The translations under genes were made by a program, and so were the position numbers. From NCBI RefSeq assembly GCF_013359735.1, contig NZ_JABFMX010000008.1:62001-126000 (forward strand): a stretch of DNA of 64,000 bases. The letters are read 5' to 3'. Below, piece by piece: positions 17,826 to 27,093 of this stretch. Under the pieces are notes generated by a model that searched no databases, was not told the DNA's origin, and saw only the letters and a program-made list of their open reading frames with translations. How positions within the stretch are numbered: the stretch's first letter is position 1; each line of letters begins with the position of its first letter. The DNA is from Arthrobacter sp. C9C5. GTDB lineage: Bacteria > Actinomycetota > Actinomycetes > Actinomycetales > Micrococcaceae.

Positions 17826-18788
17826 TCACCGTCCCTGGTCCCCCCACCAGGCGACCGTGGCGGCGGCTGCTTCGTTGAGCGATGTCGGTTGCAGGCCCAG
17901 GGCCGCCTCGCTGGCGCGGGAATCCATCACAAAGGGGTGCTCGAACTGGTAGAGCGTTTCGGCCAGTTCCCGCGTCCCGGGGGAGAGCATTCCCATGGCC
18001 CGCAGCGCCCACCCCGGGACGGCGGCCACCCGCGGCGTCCGGACACCTGCAGCGGCGGCGAACGCTGCAGCCAGCGCGCGCTGGCTCAGGGCCGGCCCGG
18101 TCGGCGCGTGCCACACCCGGTTCCACAGCGCAGGATCCTGGGCTGCCCTGATCATGGCGGCTGCCAGGTCCGGTACATAGGTGAACGAATGCGGCTGGTC
18201 CGCGCTGCCGACTACCAGCAGGGACTTGCCCGCCAGCACCGGCTTCAGCATGCGCTCGCCGGCCTGCGCCCCGAGCACCCTGGGGCCGAAGAAGTCGCTG
18301 GCCGCGACGCTCACCGTGTCCGTGGCGGATGCGGCCCGTGACTTGAGCAGGGCGGTGCGGATGCCGCGCTTGCCGCCCCGGGCTTCCCGCGGGCCGTCTT
18401 CGAGCATCGGCCGGTCCGGTTCGCTGTAGGAGTACAGGCTTTCCGGGAAAACGACGACGGCGCCGGCGTCGCCCGCCGCTGCCAGCACAGATTGCTCGGC
18501 GCCGGGGAGTTCTGCAGCCCAGGCCTTGGCGCTGTACTGGGAGCCGTGGATGCAATGGAAGACGGCTGCGGCGCCCCGGAAATGGCCCTCGAGTCCGGCC
18601 GGGCTGGAGACGTCCACGCGGAGCCTCTCGACGAGGGGATGGGAGGGCCCGCTACCGGACCGGGTCAGTACGCGCACCCGGTGGCCTGCCGCGGCGAGTT
18701 GTTCGGCAACGGTCCAGCCGACCGGCCCGGCGCCGGTGACGACATACCGGGCGTGGGCCGGGGCCTCGGGGGATTCGGAGTGGGACAT
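17826..18788 (-). CDS. NAD(P)-binding extended SDR/epimerase-like protein
   Basis: 320-residue Rossmann protein with the dinucleotide motif GAGPVG at residues 19-24 and strand ends VFHCIHG and VVVFPESLYSYSE. It resembles atypical NAD-dependent epimerases; no clear Y-x3-K catalytic pair follows the usual position, so a reductase activity is uncertain. The ATG at 18788 follows AGGAGCG-type purines on its strand and leaves the operator region free. It is divergent from a TetR regulator, with two palindromes between them, and is the probable regulatory target. Confidence 0.72.
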   Translation of the reverse strand: MSHSESPEAPAHARYVVTGAGPVGWTVAEQLAAAGHRVRVLTRSGSGPSHPLVERLRVDVSSPAGLEGHFRGAAAVFHCIHGSQYSAKAWAAELPGAEQSVLAAAGDAGAVVVFPESLYSYSEPDRPMLEDGPREARGGKRGIRTALLKSRAASATDTVSVAASDFFGPRVLGAQAGERMLKPVLAGKSLLVVGSADQPHSFTYVPDLAAAMIRAAQDPALWNRVWHAPTGPALSQRALAAAFAAAAGVRTPRVAAVPGWALRAMGMLSPGTRELAETLYQFEHPFVMDSRASEAALGLQPTSLNEAAAATVAWWGDQGR

Positions 18789-18817
18789 GGTGTACTCGCT
18801 TTCGCTCCTAAAGAATT

Positions 18818-18832
18818 GAGAGCAGTGCTCTC
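18818..18832. promoter_or_regulatory. TetR operator candidate O1
   Basis: GAGAGCAGTGCTCTC is a perfect palindrome around a central base. It lies 30 bp upstream of the start of the NAD-binding protein at 18788 and shares the core GAGCA-S-TGCTC with the site at 18869-18879, whose centre is 49 bp away. Confidence 0.65.
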
Positions 18833-18868
18833 TGTATTCAGAATGCGCCGGGTTGTGGCGTGAGTCAA

Positions 18869-18879
18869 GAGCACTGCTC
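18869..18879. promoter_or_regulatory. TetR operator candidate O2
   Basis: GAGCACTGCTC repeats the core of the palindrome at 18818-18832 and sits 43 bp before the TetR start at 18922. A weaker half-site (CACTGCTCC) follows near 18890. Two sites flanking a divergent promoter region fit autoregulation by the TetR protein. Confidence 0.6.
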
Positions 18880-18921
18880 ACATTTGTTGACACTGCTCCG
18901 CTTTGTGGAAAGCATGGAGCC

Positions 18922-19653
18922 ATGCCGCAGCCCGCCCCCGCCCTGTCCCTGAAGCCGCCTACCCCCCGCGAGCGTGCCCGGGCGCGGACCATCCGGGACA
19001 TTGTGCGGATCGGCCGGGAGCACCTTGCGCTGCACGGGGCCGCCGCGTTGTCCCTGCGCGCGGTAGCCCGGGACCTCGGCGTCGTCTCCTCGGCGGTCTA
19101 CCGGTACGTGGAAAACCGCGAAGAGCTGCTGACCCTGCTGCTGGTTGATGCCTACAACGAGTTGGGGGACGCGGTGGACGCCGCCGTCGAGGCCCTCCCG
19201 CAGGGTGATTTCAGCGGGAGGTTCGCGGCGCTCGGGGTGGCGGTGCGGAACTGGGCGCTGCGGGAGCCGGCCAGCTATGCGCTGCTCTTCGGCAGTCCGG
19301 TGCCCGGATACCAGGCGCCCGCGGAGCGGACCAGCGGCCCCGGGACGCGGGTGATCGTCGCGTTGATGTCGGTGCTGGACGGCGCTTGGCGGGCCGGCAG
19401 CCTCTCCGGGGCAGGCCCGCACCCCGCCCTGGCTGTACCGCTGGCGGCGGATCTGGCAAAAATCCGCGCGGAGATGGGGCTTGCGGTGCCGGAGGCGGTA
19501 CTGGCGCGCGGTGCGCTGGTCTGGACATCGCTGTTCGGCGCCGTCAGTTTCGAGGTCTTCGGCCAGTACGGTGCAGACACTTTTGCCGCGCGGGACGAGC
19601 TCTTCGCCCACCATCTGGCGGTCCTCGCCGGGGTGGCCGGGCTGCCGACGTAG
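18922..19653 (+). CDS. TetR/AcrR family regulator with WHG-type C-terminal domain
   Basis: 243-residue TetR regulator. The HTH is clear near residues 20-70 (AALSLRAVARDLGVVSSAVYRYVENREELL), and the C-terminal half (FAALGVAVRNWALREPASYALLFGSPVPGY) matches the WHG ligand-binding type. The ATG at 18922 leaves the operator at 18869-18879 upstream, whereas in-frame upstream codons would read through it. It is divergent from the NAD-binding protein gene at 17826-18788. Confidence 0.85.
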   Translation: MPQPAPALSLKPPTPRERARARTIRDIVRIGREHLALHGAAALSLRAVARDLGVVSSAVYRYVENREELLTLLLVDAYNELGDAVDAAVEALPQGDFSGRFAALGVAVRNWALREPASYALLFGSPVPGYQAPAERTSGPGTRVIVALMSVLDGAWRAGSLSGAGPHPALAVPLAADLAKIRAEMGLAVPEAVLARGALVWTSLFGAVSFEVFGQYGADTFAARDELFAHHLAVLAGVAGLPT

Positions 19654-19767
19654 CTGTCGCGAACCGGGTGCCGCGTGCTCGGGCGGACCCCTGTTGCCTC
19701 CCCGCGGCGCTCGATAGACTGCGACTGCGCCCGCGCGGGCGCCCACGCTTGCAGGAGGGATCTAAAC

Positions 19768-20220
19768 ATGTCTGAAAACAGTGAGTTTGATCGAACGGCA
19801 GCAGAGAAGCAGCACGGCGCCGCGCCGGTTCCGGCTGCCGCCGACGAAGCGGCAACCGAGGGCGACGCCGGCCAGTACGTCGAGGGTGACTACGGCCGGG
19901 CGGGCGTTGCGGGGGAGAATCCGGCAGCGGCCCCCGAGGGTGAATATGCAGAAGGGGATTACGGCCGGGCGGGAGTAGCCAGCGGCTCCACCGTCGGCTC
20001 CGAAGAGGGGGACTACCCCGAAGGCAACTACGGGGGGGCGGGCGCAACCGGTCCGGCCGCCGCCGTCGTCGAGGAGGGCGAGTATCCGGAGGGCGACTAT
20101 GGCGCTGCTGGGTCCGCGGGCGCGCAGCGCACAGGCCGCCGCGCCGAGGGCGTCGCCGACGACGAGCCGGCAGGGCGGGACGGTACCGTCCGGGACGATG
20201 CGGGCCGCGAGGAGCTCTAG
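19768..20220 (+). CDS. unrecognised acidic repeat protein (EGDYGRAGVAG repeats)
   Basis: 150-residue protein with no domain I recognise. The middle 80 residues hold four imperfect repeats of E-G-(D/N)-Y-G-x-A-G, spaced about 25 residues apart, each preceded by an acidic spacer such as PEGEYAEGDYG. The composition is dominated by Gly, Ala, Glu and Asp, with no hydrophobic helix or signal peptide, so it is probably cytosolic and disordered. The ATG at 19768 has the strong ribosome site GCAGGAGGG upstream, which supports real translation. It stands alone between the TetR gene and the heat-shock operon. The function is not inferable. Confidence 0.72.
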   Translation: MSENSEFDRTAAEKQHGAAPVPAAADEAATEGDAGQYVEGDYGRAGVAGENPAAAPEGEYAEGDYGRAGVASGSTVGSEEGDYPEGNYGGAGATGPAAAVVEEGEYPEGDYGAAGSAGAQRTGRRAEGVADDEPAGRDGTVRDDAGREEL

Positions 20221-20350
20221 TCCTGCTGCCGAACCCGGCCCGGGCCCGTTCTCGCACAGCGGAATCAGGGCTGCGGAGCCTTCGCGCTGCCCTGCATCCG
20301 CTCAATTCCGCGGCTTTGCGGCGCGTTCCGGCCTGGATGCGTCGCCTGTA

Positions 20351-20385
20351 ATCCGAAGTTGAGTCGGGTCGACTCAACTTCGGAT
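20351..20385. promoter_or_regulatory. 35-bp perfect inverted repeat containing a HAIR-type site
   Basis: Arms ATCCGAAGTTGAGTC and its exact complement flank the 5-bp centre GGGTC. Inside is GTTGAGT-N7-ACTCAAC at 20358-20378, which differs only at the outer base of each arm from the HspR-associated inverted repeat CTTGAGT-N7-ACTCAAG. It ends where the -35 hexamer of the dnaK promoter begins (20385). HspR binding is inferred from the known site and from hspR being in the same operon. Confidence 0.75.
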
Positions 20386-20412
20386 TGACATCCATCCCGG
20401 GCTGGGTAAAGT
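20385..20412 (+). promoter_or_regulatory. dnaK operon promoter
   Basis: TTGACA at 20385-20390 and TAAAGT at 20407-20412 are separated by 16 bp, fitting a housekeeping sigma-70-type promoter. It is bracketed by HAIR-like sites on both sides. The following 113 bp up to the dnaK ATG form the leader, in which I see no further strong structure. Confidence 0.6.
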
Positions 20413-20431
20413 TGAGTGCAGAGCGCTCAAT
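20411..20431. promoter_or_regulatory. second HAIR-type HspR site
   Basis: GTTGAGT-N7-GCTCAAT overlaps the -10 hexamer of the dnaK promoter and continues past the likely start of transcription. Together with the site at 20358-20378 it gives two HspR boxes spaced 53 bp apart, the usual arrangement for HspR repression in actinobacteria. Confidence 0.7.
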
Positions 20432-20433
20432 AA

Positions 20434-22404
<1,971 letters not shown>

Positions 22405-22406
22405 TC

Positions 22407-23057
22407 ATGCCGCACCACGGTAACGAATCAGAGCACGGCGACGAGAGCCGCGATGACAGCCAGAAGCCGGTGATCCACGACAACCGCAAGGTTGATCCGA
22501 AGACCGGCCAGGCACGCCATCCCGACCAGGAGCGCGCCGCCGCAGGGGAGCCCGATTCCGGGGACGCACTGTCCCAGGCCGAGGACATCCTCAACAGCGT
22601 CGACGTTCCGGCAGCGGAGTCCGTGGCACAGGGCGCAGGTGCCGGGGAGGCGGAGGAGCTGAAGAACGACCTCCGCCGCCTGCAGGCCGAGTACGTCAAC
22701 TACCGCAAGCGCGTCGAGCGTGACCGCGCCGTAGCAGGGGAGATGGCCGTCATTGGCGTCCTGAACGCCCTGCTTCCGGTGCTGGACGACGTCGACGCCG
22801 CCCGGCAGCACGGCGACCTGGCGGACGGACCGTTCGCCGCGATCGCCGCGAAGCTGGAGAACGCGCTGAAGACGTACGGCCTGGTGCGCATCGATGAGAC
22901 CGGCGTGGAGTTTGATCCCACGATCCACGAGGCCCTCATCCAGCAGCCCGGCCCGGATGTTGAAACCGACACCGTCAGCCAGGTCCTGCGCTCGGGCTAC
23001 AAGTCCGGCGACCGGGTCCTGCGGGCGGCCCAGGTCATCGTGTCCGTCCCGGCGTAG
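22407..23057 (+). CDS. grpE: nucleotide exchange factor GrpE
   Basis: 216-residue GrpE that releases ADP from DnaK. An unusually long, charged N-terminal region of about 80 residues precedes the coiled coil (ELKNDLRRLQAEYVNYRKRVERDR). The C-terminal beta domain carries the family motif GVEFDPTIHEALIQQPGPDVETDTV. The start lies 2 bp after the dnaK stop. Unlike dnaK-grpE, the next gene follows only after a 172-bp gap full of inverted repeats. Confidence 0.95.
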   Translation: MPHHGNESEHGDESRDDSQKPVIHDNRKVDPKTGQARHPDQERAAAGEPDSGDALSQAEDILNSVDVPAAESVAQGAGAGEAEELKNDLRRLQAEYVNYRKRVERDRAVAGEMAVIGVLNALLPVLDDVDAARQHGDLADGPFAAIAAKLENALKTYGLVRIDETGVEFDPTIHEALIQQPGPDVETDTVSQVLRSGYKSGDRVLRAAQVIVSVPA

Positions 23058-23070
23058 GTTGCTTTCGCGA

Positions 23071-23176
23071 AGCGAGACAAGGGGCCCCGCCCCTGCGCCG
23101 GGTGGCCAAGGATCTGCGATCCTCGGCCACCCGGCTCCGGCAGGCCCGATGCCACTCCCGGGCCGCTTGTCTCGCT
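23071..23176. repeat. nested inverted repeats in the grpE-dnaJ gap
   Basis: The outer arms AGCGAGACAAG (23071-23081) and CTTGTCTCGCT (23166-23176) are perfect complements. Between them a strong hairpin has a 15-bp stem with one mismatch: GGGTGGCCAAGGATC at 23100-23114 and GATCCTCGGCCACCC at 23118-23132, with a 3-bp loop TGC. Additional GC-rich palindromes (GGGGCCCCGCCCC) lie next to it. This could be an intra-operon attenuator or processing site, or a small palindromic repeat element inserted between the genes. No T-run follows, so a classical terminator is less likely. Confidence 0.7.
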
Positions 23177-23229
23177 CCGCTCCTGCGGTTGTCTCGCCTT
23201 AACGCTTTGTACTTTGAAAGGAAACGCCA

Positions 23230-24213
23230 TTGGCTAGCCAGGACTGGGTGGACAAGGACTTCTACAAGATCCTTGGTGTCGCCAAGGACGCTTCCGACGC
23301 CGACATCAAGAAGGCCTACCGGAAGCTCGCGCGGCAGCACCACCCGGACACCAACGCCGGGGACACTGCGTCGGAGAAGAAGTTCAAGGACATCTCCGAG
23401 GCCTACTCGGTGCTTTCCGACGCCGACGAGCGCCAGCAGTACGACGCCATCCGGGCCATGGGCGGCGGCGCCCGCTTCGCCCCCGGCGGCGCCGGCGGGG
23501 CTGCCGGCGGTGCCGGCTTCGAGGACCTTTTCGGCGGGTTGTTCACCGGCGGCGGCGGACGCCACTCCGGCGGCTACAGCACTGCCGGCGGCATCCCGCC
23601 CGAGTTCGCCGACCTGTTTGGCGGCGGCGGCTTCGGCGGCGGTGGCCAGTCCTTCCAGCGCGCACCCCAGAAGGGTGCCGACCGGACCGCGTCCACCAGC
23701 ATCTCCTTCGCCGGGTCCATCCGCGGCACCACCATCGGGCTGCGCGAACCGGACGGCGAAGTCATCGACGTCCGCATCCCGGCCGGCATCAAGGACGGCC
23801 AGAAGGTCCGCGTCCGCGGCAAGGGCCAGTATGGTCCGGCCGGCAACGGCGACCTCATGGTCACCGTCACGGTGAAACCGCACGACTTCTACACCCGCGA
23901 CGGCGACAACCTGCGCATCCACGTCCCGGTCACCTTCGCCGAGGCCACCCTGGGCGCCGACATCGAGGTTCCGACCATCGACGGCGACAAGGTCAGGGTC
24001 CGCGTCCCCGCCGGCACCCCGTCCGGGCGCACGCTGCGCGTCAAGGGACGCGGCGTCAAGCACACCAAGGCCACCGGTGACCTGCTGGTGACCATCGACG
24101 TCGCCGTGCCGAAGAAGCTGAGCAAGGACGCCGAAGAAGCCGTGAAGGCTTTCGCCGCGGCCACCTCCGGCGAGGACGTCCGCGCCGGCCTGGCAGCCAA
24201 GGCCCGGCTGTAG
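23230..24213 (+). CDS. dnaJ: DnaJ-type co-chaperone without zinc finger
   Basis: 327-residue Hsp40. The J domain occupies residues 1-70 with the HPD motif in [14 protein letters not shown]. It is followed by a glycine/phenylalanine-rich linker (about 80-145) and two C-terminal substrate-binding domains. There is no cysteine in the central region, so the CxxCxGxG zinc finger of type I DnaJ is absent, which makes it a type II (CbpA-like) protein. The start is TTG at 23230, with GAAAGGAAA upstream. It is the third gene of the heat-shock operon, 10 bp before hspR. Confidence 0.93.
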   Translation: MASQDWVDKDFYKILGVAKDASDADIKKAYRKLARQHHPDTNAGDTASEKKFKDISEAYSVLSDADERQQYDAIRAMGGGARFAPGGAGGAAGGAGFEDLFGGLFTGGGGRHSGGYSTAGGIPPEFADLFGGGGFGGGGQSFQRAPQKGADRTASTSISFAGSIRGTTIGLREPDGEVIDVRIPAGIKDGQKVRVRGKGQYGPAGNGDLMVTVTVKPHDFYTRDGDNLRIHVPVTFAEATLGADIEVPTIDGDKVRVRVPAGTPSGRTLRVKGRGVKHTKATGDLLVTIDVAVPKKLSKDAEEAVKAFAAATSGEDVRAGLAAKARL

Positions 24214-24223
24214 GAGTCCTGCC

Positions 24224-24646
24224 TTGGACATCGAGTTCGACCAGCCGATCTTCGTCATCTCCGTCGCCGCGGAGCTGGCGGACATGCACCCGCAGACGCT
24301 GCGCCAGTACGACCGGCTCGGCATCGTCTCGCCCAGCCGCGCCCCCGGCAAGTCCCGGCGGTACTCGCAACGCGACGTGAACATGCTCCGCGAGGTGCAG
24401 CGGCTCTCCCAGGAGGGCGTCTCACTCGAGGGCATCAAGCGGATCCTGCAGTTGGAGAACCAGGTTGCCGCGCTGCAGCGGCGGGTCACCGAGCTGACCG
24501 AGGAACTCGGCCGGCGCCGGCAGCCGCTGGACTCCCGCATTTTCGCCGCGGGGGCAGCCGGCGACGTCGTCACGCTGGCCCGGGGCCAGCGGCCCCGCGC
24601 CCGTTCGCAGGCCCTGGTGGTGTGGCGGCCGCGCGAGACCCCTTAA
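24224..24646 (+). CDS. hspR: HspR, MerR-family heat-shock repressor
   Basis: 140-residue MerR-type repressor. The winged HTH spans residues 10-70 (VISVAAELADMHPQTLRQYDRLGIVSPSR split here by its recognition helix), followed by a coiled-coil helix (LQLENQVAALQRRVTELTEEL). This architecture and the operon position identify HspR, which binds HAIR sites together with DnaK as corepressor. The start is TTG at 24224 after TAGGAGTCC. The matching inverted repeats lie upstream of dnaK at 20358-20378 and 20411-20431, forming an autoregulatory loop. Confidence 0.93.
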   Translation: MDIEFDQPIFVISVAAELADMHPQTLRQYDRLGIVSPSRAPGKSRRYSQRDVNMLREVQRLSQEGVSLEGIKRILQLENQVAALQRRVTELTEELGRRRQPLDSRIFAAGAAGDVVTLARGQRPRARSQALVVWRPRETP

Positions 24647-24904
24647 CTGTCTCCAAGTAGTCGGCCCGGGCGGACTGAGTACTCCGGCGCAAATTCGGGT
24701 GGTCAAATCCGCATAGTCGGGTACCGCCAGTCAGTGACTTCCCTCCTGCGCGGCCTGTTGAATGGTCTTGGCAGCCGGGTGGCCGCCGAGTGGACAGCCG
24801 ATATGACACGGCTCCAGTGCAAAATGTCGGGGGGCACAGCACATGCTTCAGTCAACCATTCCGGACGCAGCAGCGCCGGCGTCCGCAACGATCGCGGGCC
24901 GGCC

Positions 24905-25306
24905 ATGAACAGCGGGTTGTACGCCGTCGCACTCTTCGGACATTCCCTGCCGGGCCTTCTGCTTCTCACCCTTGGCCAATCCATCGTGGTGGTCTGCGTC
25001 TGCTTCGATATGGTCCGGGCAGTCTCGGTGCCGCGCTCCAGGCGACGCTACGTGGCCAACACCGTGTTCCGGACGCTGGCGCTCCCGTCCATCGTCTGCA
25101 TGTCCCTCGTCGTGCTGGTCCATGCCGCGTCCGGCGCCTGGGAACAGGTGGCCGCCGGGGTCTTCGTCCTGGTGGCGGTGATCTTCCGCTGGCACCACGA
25201 CACGGACGAGGACAGCTGGTGGACGGGCAAGGGCAAGGCGCTCCGGCGCTGGGCGCGGCGCAAACTGGCCGCGGCGGGGCCGTTCGTCGCTCCGGCGGCC
25301 GCCTGA
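24905..25306 (+). CDS. small membrane protein, unrecognised
   Basis: 133 residues with three hydrophobic segments, at about 5-35, 55-75 and 80-100, and a positively charged C-terminal tail (ALRRWARRKLAAAG). There is no signal peptide cleavage motif and no family I recognise. The ATG at 24905 (MNSGLYAVALF) was chosen because the upstream in-frame extension is poorly hydrophobic and arginine-rich. It lies 258 bp after hspR; that gap shows no obvious promoter or repeat. The existence of the gene is likely; its function is unknown. Confidence 0.6.
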   Translation: MNSGLYAVALFGHSLPGLLLLTLGQSIVVVCVCFDMVRAVSVPRSRRRYVANTVFRTLALPSIVCMSLVVLVHAASGAWEQVAAGVFVLVAVIFRWHHDTDEDSWWTGKGKALRRWARRKLAAAGPFVAPAAA

Positions 25307-25358
25307 GCCACTCCCGAGATCACGGGCTCCGGACTGCACCCGCTCCTGGTGTCGCCGG

Positions 25359-26984
25359 CTAAAATATGGCGTTCATGATGTTCCAGCCGATCCCCGCGCG
25401 AACCCGCGGCAACCACTTGCCCGCTCCGTTTCCCGGATACAGCCACAGCAGCCCGGCGCTGTCGCGGGCCAGGACATCCGGAGCCCGGTCGCCGTTCAGG
25501 TCGCCGGGGCTCATCACCGCGGTCATGGCATTCCATCCGGAGCCGAGCAACACGCGCGGCAGCCAGCCGCCGGAGCCGGTTCCGCGGTACAGCCACAGCC
25601 GGCCGCTGGCCGTTTCCCGGGCGAGCACGTCGGGCGCGCCGTCGCCGTCGAAATCCCCCGGCGCAACCAGGGCGTTGAAGGCGTTCCAGCCGCTGCCCAC
25701 CCGCACGCGGGGGAGCCAGCCGCCGCTGCCGTTGCCCGGGTAGAGCCACAGATAACCGGTCGCAGATTCGCGGGCGAGCACGTCAACGCGCTGGTCGCCG
25801 TTGAAGTCGCCCGGTCCGACGATGGCGCTCATGGCCTGCCAGCCGGTGCCGATCAGGACGCGGGGCAGCCAGCCGCCGTTGCCGGTACCCCGGTACAGCC
25901 ACAACCGGCCGGTGGCGCTCTCCCGGGCAAGCACGTCCAGTGCCCCGTCGCCGCTGAAATCCCCGGGGGTTTCGAGGGCGTTAAAGACGGCCCAGCCGGT
26001 GCCGATCTTGAGCCCGGTGAACAGCCCGCCCCGCCCGTTTCCGGCGTACAGCCGCATCTCCCCAGTCGCCGCGACCCGCGCCAGGACATCGTTGTTCCAG
26101 TTGCCGTTGAAGTCCGCTGTCGCGCCCGAGAGCGCGGAGGCCGGCACTGGCAGCGCAGTAAACGCGTAGGGGTCGCAGGTGAGGTCATAGTCGCGGACGT
26201 CGTCGTACCACTGTGACAGGAAGACCCGGCCGCCGGAGAAGCTGGCCTGCCGGCACCGGTCCAGGGCTTCGGACGGATAGTCGAGACGCCCGGCGGTGGC
26301 CCAGACCGGAACCCCCGGCAACCTCCACGAGCCGGTGATGTCCTGCCAGCCGGAGGCATAGGAGTAGAGGCCGTAGGAGTATCCCGCGTCCCGGAGGCCC
26401 CGCATCAGGCCTTCCACCACGTACCGGTTCTCGCGCCGCTGCACCGCGGTGGCGGCGGGCCAGGGCTGGGCCGGCCGCGGCTCCACATCGATCCAGACGA
26501 CGGGTGGCCGGAAGCCGGCCCGCTGGAGGCTGGCGAGAGCGTAGCGGGCTTCGGCGTAACCGACGTTGGAGAGCTGTCCGGCCCGGGTAGTGGCGGACCA
26601 CGGCCCCTGCGCGCGGTAGGTGGCCAGCTGGGCGGCGGTGGGGAAAGCCGCCATGGTGTAGGCGTGGGCTCGCTTGTTATTGGTGCTGACCCAGCCCACC
26701 TGGCTGGCCAGGCACGGGTTCTCGGTGAAGGGCAGTCCCCGGGTCAGGCCCAGCACGACGAACTGTGAAGTCGCCGGAGGCAACGGCAGGCCCAGGCCGC
26801 CGACCGCCGTCGGGCATTGCGGCCAGGAGATGTCGTGTCCGTACAGGGTGGCCGCCTCGGCCGGCGGAGCGGTGACCGGCAGCAGGCCCAGCACCAGCGC
26901 CAGCGATGCCAACAGCGACGCCAGCACCGATGCGAGCCGCCGCGGGTGCGCCGCGGTGCCAATGAACCTCATACGCGCGGCCAT
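25359..26984 (-). CDS. secreted glycoside-hydrolase-like protein with FG-GAP/VCBS repeats
   Basis: 541-residue secreted protein. A signal peptide runs to about residue 45 (ASLALVLGLLPVTAPPAEAA). The catalytic-like domain (about 45-265) begins LYGHDISWPQCP and includes VVWIDVEPR, recalling DUF1906/GH25-like domains. The C-terminal half has five FG-GAP repeats with a 51-residue period, each with a D-x-N/D-G-D calcium-loop-like start and LWLYxGxGxGGWLPRV. The ATG at 26984 is preferred over GTG at 26990 because GGAG lies 9 bp before it. A likely role is cell-wall or polysaccharide binding or hydrolysis. Confidence 0.8.
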   Translation of the reverse strand: MAARMRFIGTAAHPRRLASVLASLLASLALVLGLLPVTAPPAEAATLYGHDISWPQCPTAVGGLGLPLPPATSQFVVLGLTRGLPFTENPCLASQVGWVSTNNKRAHAYTMAAFPTAAQLATYRAQGPWSATTRAGQLSNVGYAEARYALASLQRAGFRPPVVWIDVEPRPAQPWPAATAVQRRENRYVVEGLMRGLRDAGYSYGLYSYASGWQDITGSWRLPGVPVWATAGRLDYPSEALDRCRQASFSGGRVFLSQWYDDVRDYDLTCDPYAFTALPVPASALSGATADFNGNWNNDVLARVAATGEMRLYAGNGRGGLFTGLKIGTGWAVFNALETPGDFSGDGALDVLARESATGRLWLYRGTGNGGWLPRVLIGTGWQAMSAIVGPGDFNGDQRVDVLARESATGYLWLYPGNGSGGWLPRVRVGSGWNAFNALVAPGDFDGDGAPDVLARETASGRLWLYRGTGSGGWLPRVLLGSGWNAMTAVMSPGDLNGDRAPDVLARDSAGLLWLYPGNGAGKWLPRVRAGIGWNIMNAIF

Positions 26985-27093
26985 GGCCACCCGCTCCTTC
27001 GCCCAGGCTCTTCCCGATACGCACCATTGGACACCCGGCTCGCCGCCCTCCGCTAGAGCCGGACGCCCCTGCTCGGACGGGCCGGACCGGCCG

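Noticed and set aside
24647..24904. Additional small gene or RNA between hspR and the membrane protein
   Set aside because: No ribosome site with a convincing frame, no tRNA-like cloverleaf and no strong hairpin was seen in these 258 bp.
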